A DNA stretch of 64,000 nucleotides from Chondrosia reniformis (GCA_947172415.1 OX359195.1:3881501-3945500), one strand, 5' to 3'. Positions 1 to 15,195 are shown, counted from the first letter of the stretch. Numbers and translations: made by a program. The notes: generated from the sequence alone by a model not told the origin.

Positions 1-3000
1 GTACATAAAACTTGAACCAATTATAACTAGTATAAGCACATACAACTAGTACATACAACAAGTAGATACAACTAGTTTGTACAATCAGTAACTACATAAA
101 ACTAGAACCTACAACAAGGAAATGTAACTAGTACCTACAACTAGCAAACATAACTAGTACTAGTATATAAATCTACTACACACAACTAGTACATACAACT
201 ACTGCATGCAACTAGTACATACAAGTAGTACATATAACTAATACATACAACTAGTGTATACAATTAGCACCTGCAACTAGTAGATACAACTAGTACACAT
301 AACTTAAAACTATAGCTAGTACTAGTGCATACAAATAGTACAAACAACTAGGATATACATACAACAAATACATACAACCAGTACATTCAACTAGTAACCA
401 GTACATACAACTAATATATATGATTAGTGCGTAAACTAGTAAATATAACTTGTTCTAGTACATACAACTAGGGCATAAAACTAGTACATGCAAATAGAAA
501 GGAGAAGTTACAAATAGTACATACAATTTACACATAGAACTAGTACATAGAATGAGTACATAAAACTAGTATGTACAACAAGTACCTACAACTAGTTCAT
601 ATAACTAGTTCATACAACTAGTACATACAAGCAGAAACTTGTGCATACAACTAGTACATACAACTAATACATAAAACTAGTACATAGAACTAGTACGTAC
701 AACTAGTACATTAAACTAGTACATATAACTAGTGCATGCAACCAGTACACACAACTAGTACATACAACTAATACATACAACTAGTACATACAGTTACTAC
801 ACACAACTAGTTATGAGTACAGAAATGTAGTACATACAATTAGTACAAACAACAATTTACGAGTACATAAAAACTAATAAATACAACAAATACATACAAC
901 TACTATATACAACTAGAACATAAATCTAGTACATACAACTAGTACATACATATAGTACCTACAAATACTAAATATACCTTGTACCAGTACATACAAATAC
1001 TACAAACAACCAGTATCTATGACTAGTAAATAAACCTAGTATTAGTCCATACAACTAAAACGTACAACTGTCACATTCAGCTAGTAATGTGTACATATAA
1101 CTAGTAAATACATCTAGTATTTACAACTAGTACATACAACTATTAATTACAAGTAATACATACACCTACTACATAAAACTAGTACATACACATATAACTA
1201 GTACATATAAATAGTACTTACAACTACTAAATACAACTAGTACATACAAGTGGTACATAACTAGTACATACAACTAGTACATATAATTAGTACATACAAA
1301 TAGTACAAACAGATAGTACATACAACTTGTAATTACCTAGTACCCACTATAACTACTACTATAAAGAAGCTATAACTATTACATACAGCCAGAACATATA
1401 TACAACTAGTGCATACAAGTAGTACTTACAACTCGTACATATAACTAATGCATACAACTAGTACATACACATAGTAAGTACATGTAGTATGTACAACTAC
1501 TACACAAAACTAGTACATAAAACTAGTACACACAACTAGTACATACAAATAGTACATACAACTTGTGTCTAGTACATGCAACTAGGACCTACCTAGTACC
1601 TAGTATAACTAGGACTAGAACCTACAACCAGTACATACAACTAGTACATATAACTAGAACATACAGCTAGTATATACACCTAGTACACACAACTACTACA
1701 TATAACTAGTACATACACATATACCTAGTACATGTAAATAGTACATACAACTAGTACATACAACTACTACACAAAACTAGTACATATAACCAGTACACAC
1801 AATTACTACATTAAACTAGAACCTACAAGTGGTACATAAAACTAGTACATACAACTAGAAGCTACTTAGTACGTAGTACAACTGGTACTAGAACCTACAA
1901 CTAGTATCTACACCTAGTCATACAACTAGTATCGAGTACATACAACTAGTACAAACAACTAGTACATACAAAGACTCCATACAACTAGTACCTACTTAGT
2001 ACCTAGTATAACTAGTACTAGAACATACAACTAGTACTTACTACTAGTACATACAATTAATACATACAAATAGTATATACAACTTGTGTCTAGTATATTC
2101 AACTAAAATCTCCCTAGTACCTAGTATAACTAGTACTAGAACCTATAACTTGTACATAGAACTAGTACATATAACTACTACATACAACTAGTATATACAT
2201 GTAGTACACACAACTACTACATATAACTAGCACATACACATATACCTAGTACATATAAATAGTACATACAACTAGTACATATATACAATTAGTATATAAA
2301 ACTGGAATATACAATTAGTATATAGAAGTAGTTCAAACGATTAGTACATACAACTAGTACCTACCTAATACTTTGTTATAACTTGTACTTGAACATACAA
2401 CTAGTACACACAACCAGTAAATATAACTAGTACACACAATTACCACATTAAGCAACAGCAAAACTAGAACATACAATTAGTACATAGAACTAGTACAAGC
2501 AACTAGTACATACAACTAATACATACAACAATTGCACACAAGTGGTACATACAACTAGTACATATAACTAGTACATACAACTAGTACATACAACTTGTAT
2601 TGAGTACATAAAACTAGTACAAACAACTAGTACATACAACTAGTACGTACAACTAGAACCAACCTAGTACCTAGTATAAACTAGTACTAGAACTTACAGC
2701 TAGTACTTACAACTAGTATATACAACTAGTCCATATAAATGGTGCATACAACTGGTACATACAACTAGAACATATAACTAGTACAAACAACTAGTATATA
2801 CGCCTAGTTCACACAACCACTAAATATAACTAGTACATACGCATATACATAGTACATACAAATAGAACAAACAGCTAGTACATACAACTTGTACCCACCT
2901 AGTAACCACGATAACTAATACTAGAACCTATAACTATTCAATGCAGCTAGTACATACAACTACTACATAAACATATTACATACACATATAACTAGTACAC

Positions 3001-5469
3001 ACAACTACTACATAAAACTAGTCCATACACAGGGAACTAGTACATATAAATAGTATATACAACTAGAACATAAACTAGAACATACAACTAGCACATTGAA
3101 CTAGTACATACAACTAGAACCTATCTAATACCTAGTACAACTAGTACTAGAACCTACAACTAGTACTTACAACTAGTAAATACAACGAGTATCGAGTACA
3201 TACAACTAGTACATACAACTAGTACAAACAAGTAGTACATACAACTAGTCCATACAACTAGTGCATACAACTAGTACCCACCTAGTACCTAGTATAACTA
3301 GTACTATAACCTTCAACTAGTACTTACAACTAGTACACACAACTAGTACACATAACTAGTAAACACAACTGCAACAAAAAACTAATTCATACACAGGTAA
3401 CTAGTACAAATAATGTATGCAACTAGAACATAAACTAGAATATACAACCGGTACATTGAACTAGTACCTCCAACTAGAGCCTACCTAGTACCTAGTACAA
3501 CGTGTACTAGAACATACAACTAGTACTTAAACAAGTACATATAAATAGTGCATACAACTAGTACACACAACTAGTACATACAACAAGTACAAACAACTAG
3601 TACATTCAACTAGTACATACAACTACTAAATATAACTAGTACATACAACTGGAACACACATCTGGTACATACAAATAATAAGTACAACTAGTACATATAA
3701 ATAATGCATATATACAACTAGTACATGAAACTGCTACATACAACTAGTACATACAACTACTAAATATAACTATTACATACAACGATTACACACAAATAGA
3801 ACATACAACTAGTACATATAACTTGTACATACAAGTAGTACACAAAACTAGTATCACGTACAAACAACTAGTACATACAACTAGTACATATAACTTGTAC
3901 ATACAAGTAGTACACAAAACTAGTATCACGTACAAACAACTAGTACATACAACTAGTACAAACAATTAGAACATACAACCAGTACATATAACTAGGACGT
4001 ACAACTAGTACACACAACTAGTATCGCATTAATACAACTAGTACATATAACTAGTACAAACAATTAGAACATACAACCAGTACATATAACTAGGACGTAC
4101 AATTGGTACACACAACTAGTATCGAGTACATACAACTAGTACAAACAATTAGAACATACAACTAGTACATATAACTGGAAAATACAACTAGTACATTCAG
4201 CTAATACATACAACTAGTACATATAACTAGTACATACAACTAGTTAATAGTACATTCACCTAGTACATACAACTAGTTATGAGTACATACATGTAGTACA
4301 TACAATTCGTACAAACAACTAGTAACGAGTACATAAAAACTAGTACATACAACTAATAAGTACAACTAGTACATTCAAATAGTAGATACAACTAGTACAT
4401 ACAACTACTACATACAACTAGAACATAAATCCTGTACACACAACTAGTACATACATATAATACCTACACATTCTAAATATACCTAGTACCAGTACATACA
4501 ACTGGTACATACAACTGGTATCTACGACTATTAAATAAAACTAGTATTAGTACATACAACTAGAACATACAACTGGCACATACAGCTAGTAATGAGTAAA
4601 TATAACTAGTAAATACATCTAGTATATACAACTAGTATATACAACTATTAATAACAAGTAATACAATTAAACCTAGTAAATATAACTAGTAGTAGTACAT
4701 ACACCTAGTATCCACAACTAGTACCTGCGACTAGTAAATATAACAAGGATTAGTACAAACAACTAGTACATACAACAGGAACACACAACTAGTAGATACA
4801 ACTACTAATGAGTACATAGAAGTAGTACACACATCTAGTGCATACAACTAGTACATACAAATAGTTCATACAACTAGAACATTAAACTAGTACATATACA
4901 CACTACATACAACTATTACATATAACTAGTACATAACACTAGTACACGCAATATAGAATACATACATCTGGTATATACAACTAGTACATACAACTTTCAC
5001 ATAAAACTAGAACCACAACTAGTACATACAACTAGTATACATCTAGTATATACATCTAGAGTTCATACAACTAGTACACACCACTAGTACATTCACCTAG
5101 TATATACAACTAATCCATTAACTAGTACATATACTTAATACATACAACAAGTACATATAACTAGAACTAGTAACTAGTACATACAACTGGTACATACAAC
5201 CAATACATATAACTAGAAAACACAACTATATAGCGCATACAACAAGTTACTCTTACTTACCATTAGTGCACACAACTGGAATATACAACTTGAACCTACA
5301 ACAAGGAAATATTACTAGTACTTACAACTAGCAAACATAACTAGTACTAGTACTTAAATCTAGTACACACAACTAGTATATACAACAATTGTATGCAACT
5401 AGTACATACAACTAGTACATACGACTAATATCTACAACTAGTGTATACAATTAAAACCTACAACTAGTA
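1..5469 (+). repeat. Satellite A array, 13-bp unit, block 1
   Basis: Tandem array of a degenerate 13-bp unit, consensus ACTAGTACATACA, with point variants (CCAGT, CTTGT, CTAAT) and occasional length variants. Each intact unit holds the 6-bp palindrome ACTAGT. The plus strand is rich in A and C and poor in G throughout. Longer units are visible: a 68-bp block repeats near 3826-3961. Positions 1-400 recur near 20080-20450, and 3420-5469 recurs near 20480-23800. No gene is supported. Confidence 0.95.
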
Positions 5470-6402
5470 CACTGGTACCTTATGGCTGTTCCTTAGGGAT
5501 AGGCTGCCTTATAGCGATCAACACGTAACAAGCGCTAATTAATAAAGAATTTTCGATTTCAATCGTTGTACTCAACAATCAGCAATCTGATTATCGACTG
5601 ATATCCCTCTTGGCTTTTTTTAGGGGGCATAATCTTCTCTGTTGTAGACGAAAATTCGAAAATTGGCGATCCTTAGTGTGAATAACACCTTACGGCGATC
5701 CTCGATCACTTGCGTCAACGAATAGTATACCTGTATATAATATCCCAGTTACACAACTTAGGATTTTCGCAATATTAACATCCGGCTATAAAATTTCACC
5801 ATTTGCATTTCAAATGTGTAAATCATCCCATGAATAAACTTATTTGCTAATGAATATGATTTAAATGTTGAGAAATGGCGTCTGTTGCAGAAGTGAAGGA
5901 AAATTGCCTATGCGCTAAAGTTAGAAGATCCTCATAGTCGTGTAGTCAGCTTCAATGGATTCCGTGAGTGTCATTTAGAAAGAATTAAGAAGTCCGTTGT
6001 CGTCTGAGCTTTATTTCCCAAGATATGAAAGATTAAATAGTATTTGCCAATCTATTAAAAGTGTATTTTCACAGTTTTCTTCTCAACGGATGGGCGAATC
6101 GAAACGAACTTCTTAATTTTGTTAGAATACATTGTAACCTTTTTAATGAAGTATAGAATGTGGTTCTAGCTTTCTCCTAGACTAAGCACATAGTGTCTGA
6201 GAGTTTTAAAATCGGCCCTTTTTACCACGTTATATCTTCGATATTAGTTGTTCAATCTCGCTCTAACTTTAGATTTTGCTGACATTTAAATAAGCGCTTC
6301 GATGTATACCAGTTTAAGGTAGCAAATCGTTAGAACGAAACTTGCTCTGAAAAGTGCTTATAAAAACGTAAAAACACGCATATCAGTCATATGGCGCCTG
6401 TG
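5470..6402 (+). mobile_element. Non-autonomous TA-flanked TIR DNA transposon, copy 1
   Basis: A 933-bp insertion in satellite A. It begins CACTGGTACCTTATGGC and ends with sequence whose reverse complement is CACAGGCGCCATATGAC, giving imperfect terminal inverted repeats of about 17 bp. It is flanked by TA on both sides. The paralogous satellite at 23791-23810 (and around 281 and 20364) reads straight through with one TA, so TA is the target-site duplication. That fits Tc1/mariner-type or another TA-targeting superfamily, but there is no transposase frame to decide. The inverted copy at 16283-17649 matches along its length but holds about 430 bp more near the CACTGG end, so this copy carries an internal deletion. 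Confidence 0.85.
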
Positions 6403-9400
6403 TAGATACAACTAGTTCACACAACCTAAAACTATAGCTAGTACTAATACATACAAAGAGTACATACAAATAGTACATGCAATTAGTACATAAAATTAGT
6501 ACAAAGAACTAGGATTTACATACAACTAATACATACAACTAGGTCATACAACCAGAACTACAAATATTATATAAAACTAGTCCATAGAATGAGAACATAA
6601 AACTAGTACATTCAACTAATACATAAAACTAGTACATAGAACTAGTACGTACAACTAGTACAAACAGCTATATAGAATATACAACTAGACACATACAACT
6701 AGTTACTACTACATACAACTAGTATATACAAATAGTAACTACAACTGGTAAATAGAGCTATTATATACAACACACTACTAGTACATATAAAAAGTACGTA
6801 CACATATAACTACTACATATAAATATTACATACACCTAGTATATATAACTAGTTCATACAACTAGTACATACAACTAGTACACACAAGTAGGACATACAA
6901 ATAGTACAAACAACTAGTACATACAACTAGAACCCACCTATAACCTGGTACAACTAGCACTAGAACCAACAACAATTACATAGAACTAGTACATACAACT
7001 AGTATTGGGTACATGGACCTAGTACAAACAACTAGTACATATAAGTAATACATACAACTAGTACCTAGTATAACTAGTACTAGAACCTACAACTAGTACA
7101 TACAACTAGTACATATAAATGATGGGTACAACTAGTACACAAAACTAGTACCCACAACTAGAAAATACAACGATGACATACAACTAGTGCATACAACTAG
7201 TACATATAACAATTACACAAAACTAATACATATATTCAGTACATACACATATAACTAGTACATATATATAATAAGTACACCGAGTACATAAGACTAGTAC
7301 AAACAACTAGTACATACAATTAGTACACAGCTAATACATACAACTAGTATATACAATTGGTTGATAATGACTACATACACCTAGTTCACACAACCAGTAC
7401 CTACAATTAGTTAATACAACTAGTACTAGTACAAAATACTAGTAAATACAATTAGTATATACACCTACTACATACAACTAGTACATACAACTAGTACACA
7501 CAACTACTACATAAAACTAGTACATACACATATAATTAGTACATATAAATAGCACTTATAACTACTACATACAAGAAGTACATACAAGTGGTACATAACT
7601 AGTACATACAACTAGTACATATAATTAGTGCATACATACAAGCCATACAAACAACCAGTAACGAGTACATAAAAACTATTACATACACTAATACATACAA
7701 CTAGCACATTCTAATAGTAGATACAACTAGTACATACAACTAGTACATACAACTAGAACATAAATCTAGCACATACAACTAGTACATACATATAGTAACG
7801 ACAAATATTAAATATTATATTCAACTGATACATACAACTAGTGCATACAACTAGCACATAAAACTAGTACCCCAACTAGTACAAAGAACTTGTCCTTAAA
7901 ACGAGTTCATAAAACTAGTTCATAAAACTAGTACAATTCTAGTACATACATCTATAGTAAATACAACTAGTACATTCAACTAGTACATTTACCTAGTACA
8001 TACAACTAGTCCAATAACTAGTACATATAATACATACAATAAGTACATATAAGTAGAAAATATATCTTGTATATGCCACTACTAACCAGTACATACACCT
8101 GGTACATACAACCAGAACATAAAATACAACTAGTGCATACAACTAGTACCTACCGAGTACTTAGTATAACTAGTACTAGAACGTACTAAATATAACATAG
8201 TTCATACAAGTACTAAATATAACTTGTACAAACAACTAGTACACCAACTAGTATCGTGTACATACAACTAGTACATATAACTAGTACAAACAATTAGAAC
8301 ATACAACTAGTAAATACAAAAAGTACATGTAACTAGCACAAACAACTACTAAATATAACTTGTACAAACAACTAGTACACAAACTAGAATTGAGTACATA
8401 CAACTAGTACATATAACTAGTACAAACAATTAGAACATACAACTAGTACATACAACTGTACGATACAACTAGTACATACAACTAATACGTACAACTAGTA
8501 CATATAACTAGTATGCACAACTAGTACACACAACTAGTATCGAGTACATACAACTAGTACATACAACTAGTACAAACAATTAGAACATCCAACTAGTACA
8601 TACAACTAATAAATACAACTAGTACATATAACTTGTACATACAACTAGTTACTAGTACATACAACTAGTAAATACAACTAGTAACTACAACTAGTAAATA
8701 TAGCGTGTACATAAACAATTACACACAACTAGTTTATAGAAGTATTAGATACAACTAGTACACACAGCTTGTTCACAGAACGTGTACATAAATCTACCAC
8801 ATAAAACTGGTACATACAACTGGATACGTAAAACTAGTATATACACCTAATACTTACAATTAGTACATACAACTAGTCCATACAATTAGTACATAGAACG
8901 AGTACATACAACTAGTACATAAAACTAGGACCTACCTATTACATAGTTCAACTAGTACTCGAATCTACAATTAGTGCATACAACTAGTACATACAACTTG
9001 TAAACATGTACATGGAACTAGTACATAGAACGGGTACATAAAACTAGTCCACACAACTAGTTCACACAACTAGTACATATAACTAGTACATACATCTAGT
9101 ACATACAACTATTACATAAAACTAGTGCCACAACTAGTATATACAACTAGTATATACAACTAGTACATATAACTAGTCCACACAAGTAGTTTACACAACT
9201 AGTATATATAACTAGTACACACAACTAGTACATACAACTAATACATAAAAGTAGCCTTGAGTACATACGAGTTCATCCAACTAGTACATACAACACCTTC
9301 ATACAACTTGCACATATAACTGTTACTTACAACTAGTACATACGACTAATATTTACAACTAGTACATACAACTAGTTCACACAACTAGTACATATTACTA

Positions 9401-12400
9401 GTACATACAATTATTACACACAACTAGTACATATTACTAGTTAATCCAACTACAACACAAAACTAGTCCATATAAATAGAACACACAACTAGTACATACA
9501 ACGAGTACAAAAAAATATTACATACAACTAGTACATACAGGAGGTACATAACTATATGTACCTAGTACATAAACCTAGTATATATAACTAGTATATACAA
9601 CTAGTGTGTATAAATAGTACAAACAACTAGTACATACAACTATTTCTTACAACTAGTAAATATAACTAGTACCAGTACATAACACTAGTGCATACAACTG
9701 GTGCATACAACTTATACATACAACTAGACCCTTCAACTAGTTACTAGTACATACAACCAGGACATACAACTGGTATATACAACTAGTACATTCAGCTAGT
9801 TTATAGAACTATTATTTCCAAATAGTACATACAAGTAGTACATACAACTAGACCATACACATATAACTAGTATATATAAATAGTACATACACCTAGTACA
9901 TACACCTAGTACATACAACTAGGACATACAAGTAGTATACACAACTAGTACACACAACCAGTGCATACAACTAGTTCATACAACTAGATACTAGTATATG
10001 CAACTAAAGTAGTACATAAAAAGAGTACATTAAACTCATACATACAACTAGTACGAACAACAAGACATTAGTGCATACAGCTAGTTCATAGAACGTGAAC
10101 ATAAAAGTACCACATAAAACTAGTATATTTAACTAGTACACAGCTAGTACAGACAAGTAATATATACATACAACTAGTACATACAACTAGTACATATAAC
10201 TATTACATTAAACTATTATATACAACTATTACATACAACTTGTACCTACAACTAATAAATATAACTAGTACTAGTACACACAACTTGTAACTATATACAT
10301 TTCGTACATGCAAATTGTACAAACAACTAGTACATACAATTTGTACCCACCTAGTAACCACTATAACGAGTACTAGAACCTATAACTATTACATACACCT
10401 AGTACACACAACTTGTAAGTATATACAATTCGTACATGCAAATAGTACAAACAACTAGTACATACACCTTGTACCCACCTAGTAACCACTATAACTAGTA
10501 CTAGAACCTATAACTATTACATACACCTAGTACATACAACTAGTACATATACTTATTATATACACATATAACTAGTACACACAACTACTACATAGAACTA
10601 GTCAATAAACAGGTAACTAGTACATATTAACAGTATACACAACTAGAACATAAACTAGAACATACAATTAGTATATTGAAGTAGTACATACAACTAGAAC
10701 CTATTTAGTGCCTAGTACAACTAGTACTAGAACCCACAACTAGTACTTACGACTAGTAAATACAACAAGTATCGAGTACATAAAACTAGTACTTACAACT
10801 AGTACATACAACAAGTATCGAGTGCATACAACTAGTACAAACAACTAGTACATACAACTAGTTCATACAACTAGTACATACAACTATTACCAACCTAGTG
10901 CCTAGTATAACTGGTACTAGAACGTACAACTAGTAATTACAACTAGTACATACAGCTAGTACTTACAACCAGTACATTCAACGCGCATATATAAATAGTG
11001 CCTACAACTAGTACATGCAACTAGTACATACAACTAGTACATACAACTAGTACATACAACTAGTACACACAACTAGTCCATATTACTAGTAAACACAACT
11101 GCTACATAAAACTAATTCACACACAGGTAACTAGTACATATAAATAGTGTATGCAACTAGAACATAAACTAGAATATACAACTAGTACATGCAACTAGTA
11201 CATACAACTAGTACATTGAACTAGTACATACAACTAGAACCCACGTAGTACCTAGTACAATGAGTACTAGAACCTACAACTAGTACTTACAACTAGTACA
11301 TATAAATAGTGTTTACAACTAGTACATGCAACTAGGACATACAAGTAATATATACACCTAGTACACACAACCAGTGCATACAACTAGAAACTAGTACATG
11401 CAACTAAACTACTACATAAAAAGAGTTCTTAAAACTCATACATACAACTAGTACGAACAACAAGACATTAGTACAAACAACTAGTACATACACCTAGTAC
11501 ATAACATTAGTACACACAAGTACTACATATAACTAGTACATATAACTAGTACATACACATATAACTGGTATATATAAATAGTTCATACATCTAGTACATA
11601 CAACTACGACATACAAGTAATATATACAACTCGTACACACAACCAGTGCTTACCACTAGCACATACAACTAGAAGCTAGTATATAAAAAGAGTACATAAA
11701 ATTCATACATACAACTAGTACCACCAACAAGGCATTAGTACATACAGCTAGTTCATAGAAAGTGAACATAAAACTCCCACATAAAACTAGTACATGCAAC
11801 TATTACATACAACTAGTATATGCAATTTGTACATACAACTACTACATGCAACTACTACATACAACTTGTACCTACAACTATTCAATATAACTAATACTAG
11901 CACATACAACTAGTACATACAACCAGTACAAACAACTAGTACATTCAATTAGTTCACACAACTAGTACCTACCTAGTACTTAGAATAACTAGTACTAGAA
12001 CGTACAACTAGTACCTACAACTAGTACATACCACTAGTTATTACAACTAGTACATACCACTAGTTATTACAACTAGTACATACTACTAGTACATATAAAT
12101 AGTGCATACAAATAGTACATGCAACTAGTACATACAACTAGTACATATAACTAGTACAGACAACTAGTACATATAACTAGTACATACAACTACTAAATGA
12201 AACTTGTACAAACAACTAGTACACAAACTAGTATTGAGTACATACAACTAGTACATATAACTAATACAAACAATTAGAACATACAACTAGTACATACAAC
12301 TAATAAGTAAAACTAGTACATATAACTAGTACGCACAACTAGTACACACAACTAGTATCGAGTACATACAACTAGTTCATACAACTAGTCCAAACAATTA

Positions 12401-12846
12401 GAACATACAACTAGTACATACAACTAGTACATATAACTAGTACAGACAACTAGTACATATAACTAGTACATACAACTACTAAATGAAACTTGTACAAACA
12501 ACTAGTACACAAACTAGTATTGAGTACATACAACTAGTACATATAACTAATACAAACAATTAGAACATACAACTAGTACATACAACTAATAAGTAAAACT
12601 AGTACATATAACTAGTACGCACAACTAGTACACACAACTAGTATCGAGTACATACAACTAGTTCATACAACTAGTCCAAACAATTAGAACATACAACTAG
12701 TACATACAACTGGAACATACAACTAGTACATACAACAAGTAACTACAACTAGTAAATATAGTTAGCAAATAAACAATTACACACAACTAGTTCATAGAAG
12801 TATTAGATACAACTAGTACACGCAACTACTACATAAAAGAAGCACA
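6403..12846 (+). repeat. Satellite A array, block 2
   Basis: Same 13-bp unit and orientation as block 1. Visible longer units include a near-perfect tandem duplication of about 286 bp (22 x 13) at about 12127-12412 and 12413-12700, and a unit of about 120 bp repeated near 10290-10520. The stretch 6950-7640 is paralogous to about 24120-24840. Nothing coding is seen. Confidence 0.95.
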
Positions 12847-12896
12847 TGCAAAGGCTGGGAGTGTTGCATAAACCTTAAAGAAATTAATAAGAAGAC
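12847..12896. other. Short non-satellite leader before composite element
   Basis: About 50 bp of A-rich sequence that is neither satellite nor recognisably part of the hairpin-ended element that follows. No feature assigned. Confidence 0.4.
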
Positions 12897-13192
12897 AAGA
12901 AGTTGGAGTTTAAAAAACTCGTGGGGCGCCAGACGCCCCTAAGTAAACTTGAACTACTTGGCTGGTTCTTATAGATATCCAGTTAAGCGATTTCCGATCG
13001 ACTCTTGTTTGCCGTCAATTTTTCAAGGCCATATATCGTAGAAAACGTTTATGCGCAAGCTCTACATTACACAGTATTAGTAAGGGTGGTTTTTAAGTCC
13101 ATTTTGTTAGTTCAATGTTCTAAGCTAAGGAAGAGAAAGCTAAGTTTAAGCTGGAAAACGAAAGCTAGCCGCATGTCCTCAATTTTTGACAG

Positions 13193-13293
13193 ATATATAT
13201 ATATATATATACAAGACTACAAGTTACAATATACTAAGGTAACCTAAATAAATAAATAAATAATATAATATAATATAATATAATATAATGTAA
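13193..13293. repeat. TA and TAATA microsatellites
   Basis: A (TA)n run near 13193-13211 is followed by AAATA repeats and a TAATA-type pentamer run to about 13291. The reverse complement of this block and the DNA after it (13240-13510) recurs at about 32640-32920. Confidence 0.85.
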
Positions 13294-13510
13294 TTAAATA
13301 ATTCATATAGTTCCAAGAAAAGATCTAGAAACAAAATGGGCATATCTTCATAAAGTATAGGGTATAAAACTCGTATTAAATTAAGGGATTTCTTATTTAG
13401 GCCTCCGTTTGTTAGAAAACGGAGGAATAAGTCTGCATATAAAAGGCCATAGGACTATAGAAAACCTATGGAAAATTTATATTCAAACCATGTGTTATAT
13501 GAATTAAAAT
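13240..13510 (-). repeat. Dispersed repeat shared with 32640-32920 in inverted orientation
   Basis: The stretch matches the reverse complement of about 32640-32920 over its whole length by eye. It includes a local hairpin, CCTCCGTTT-gttag-AAACGGAGG, near 13401-13425. Both copies lie inside hairpin-ended elements, so this is probably internal sequence of that family. No frame of interest. Confidence 0.7.
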
Positions 13511-13732
13511 TTTCAATTTGTGAGATAACTGTGAAACCAACATATATTTTGGTACATGTGCATAGGAAACGTCTGGCGAAGTTTTGCTTAATTAAATGAG
13601 CAAAATAATCAAGATAATAATGAAGAATGCAATATTACGATTGGGCAATCTGATGATGTATTATGATGTTTCTCTTGTGCGTCACCAACACCTCTCGTAT
13701 GTCGCTCCGTAAACATTTAGTGAATCTTGTGA

Positions 13733-13858
13733 TGTTGCAAAAACGTCACCACTTCGTTGCTAAAGAAGATCATCCCTTTCGTGAACGGCTATGACAAGTC
13801 GACGCTCTCCTACGAGAAGGAGCTACGGAATAAGCGAGTTGCAGCGAAGGTTAGATAA
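13733..13858 (+). other. Possible captured exon, 41 codons, unidentified
   Basis: A short open stretch with codon-like composition in otherwise AT-rich non-coding DNA. It reads ...KKIIPFVNGYDKS... and ends in EKELRNKRVAAKVR before a TAA stop. It has no ATG of its own, and a stop precedes it directly, so any exon would have to start at a splice acceptor within it. It lies inside a hairpin-ended element, a class that often captures host sequence when it is Helitron-like. I do not recognise the peptide. It may be chance. Confidence 0.2.
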
Positions 13859-14314
13859 AGCGTATTTGTATACGTTCATGTTAAGTTTAAGCCAGAATTG
13901 TTGCTATATATTGATGTAAAATAAATAAAATAAATTCGTTTAGACGACCGTAGTAAAACTTTGGTAGTTTAAGCTCCGCCATCCCTTCTTTTGTTTTCTG
14001 TCAATATTTTTACCTATCCATGTGTGTACGTACGTATGCAGGGGTGTAATTGGATACCTAGGGGTGGATTTGGATAAATATACGTGCGCGCAAGCTCATA
14101 CAGTACATATAGTCAATCTCTCAGTATATTGCTAGCCCCAGCAAAAGTGTACTTACCATAGATAATAATATATATATATATATAATTAATACAATCAAGA
14201 ACTACACAGTGCAAGTTACAAATTTATACACGAATGCAAGTATATATATTAATATATTTTTATTTGCAATTGTTCAGGTGTAGGAATAAGGAGTGCTATA
14301 TTTAGCATGTTTAA
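13859..14314. other. Internal element sequence, no gene seen
   Basis: AT-rich sequence between the possible exon and the palindrome. It contains ATAAA runs and a (TA)n tract near 14167-14185. It also has an extra direct copy (about 14189-14238) of the outermost 50 bp of the left palindrome arm. No open frame of interest. Confidence 0.5.
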
Positions 14315-15168
14315 ATACAATCAAGTACTACACAGTGCAAGTTACAAATTTATACACGGATGCAAGTAACTCCCAAGATAATCACAATCAGGTATATTAA
14401 ACGATAGAAGACTTTAGCCAAATGGAAATTCTCAACTGCTGCATACAGAGTAGTATAGTCTCTACAGATCATATAAGGTTAAACGCATGGCCTTCCAATT
14501 ACCTTTTCACACCTTAGTATAGACTGAAGATGATGCATCTGCATGCCATTATCAGCAAAAATGCCAGTCTCATGCAGGGGTCTCAGCCAATAATCACCGC
14601 AGATTTGACTTGCCTTGAGTGTGAGCTAGGAGTACCGTCGGTTGCTTGCATGCATTAGAATAAACAACAGGGTGAGAGACAATTTGGTAACTTGCACACA
14701 AGGGACATAAAGGCTGGGGCCTTTAATTTATTTCATGAGCAATGTCCCTTGTGTGCATGTTACCAAATTGTCGCTCACCCTCTTGTTTATGTGAATGCAT
14801 GCAAGCAACCGATGGTACTCCTAGCTCACACTCAAGGCAAGTCAAATCTGCGGTGATTATTGGCTGAGACTCCCTTCATGAGACTGGAATTTTTGCTGAT
14901 AATGGCATGCAGATTCATCATCTTCAGTCTATACTTAGGTGTGAAAAGGTAATTGGAAGGCCATGTATTTAACCTTATATGATCTGTAGAGACTACTACT
15001 CTGTATGCAGCAGTTGAGAATTTCCGTGTGGCTAAAGTCTTGTAGCGTTTAATATACCTGGGAGTCATTTGCACCAGTATTATATTATATACCTCAGTGT
15101 GATTATCTTGGGAGTCACTTGCATCCGTGTATAAATTTGTAACTTGCACTGTGTAGTACTTGATTGTA
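14315..15168. repeat. Large foldback palindrome, about 0.85 kb
   Basis: Left arm about 14315-14708 and right arm about 14744-15168 are reverse complements along nearly their whole length, separated by about 35 bp. Matching landmarks are TACAATCAAGTACTACACAG on the left with its complement at about 15149-15168, and ACACAAGGGACA with TGTCCCTTGTGT at the centre. The right arm has about 50 bp extra near 15070-15120. A one-armed relative lies at 32441-32640. The minus-strand open frame through the right arm is non-coding in my view, because it continues into (TA)n. It could be a foldback element or an inverted duplication within the host element. Confidence 0.85.
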
Positions 15169-15195
15169 TTATATATATATATATATATATATATA
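15169..15195. repeat. TA microsatellite
   Basis: A (TA)n run directly outside the right arm of the palindrome. The same dinucleotide run precedes the right end of the other hairpin-ended copies. Confidence 0.9.

Noticed and set aside
1-5469. Satellite A as a CRISPR-like array or as telomeric repeat
   Set aside because: There are no spacers of constant length between identical repeats; the unit is a contiguous 13-bp tandem repeat unlike TTAGGG-type telomere motifs.
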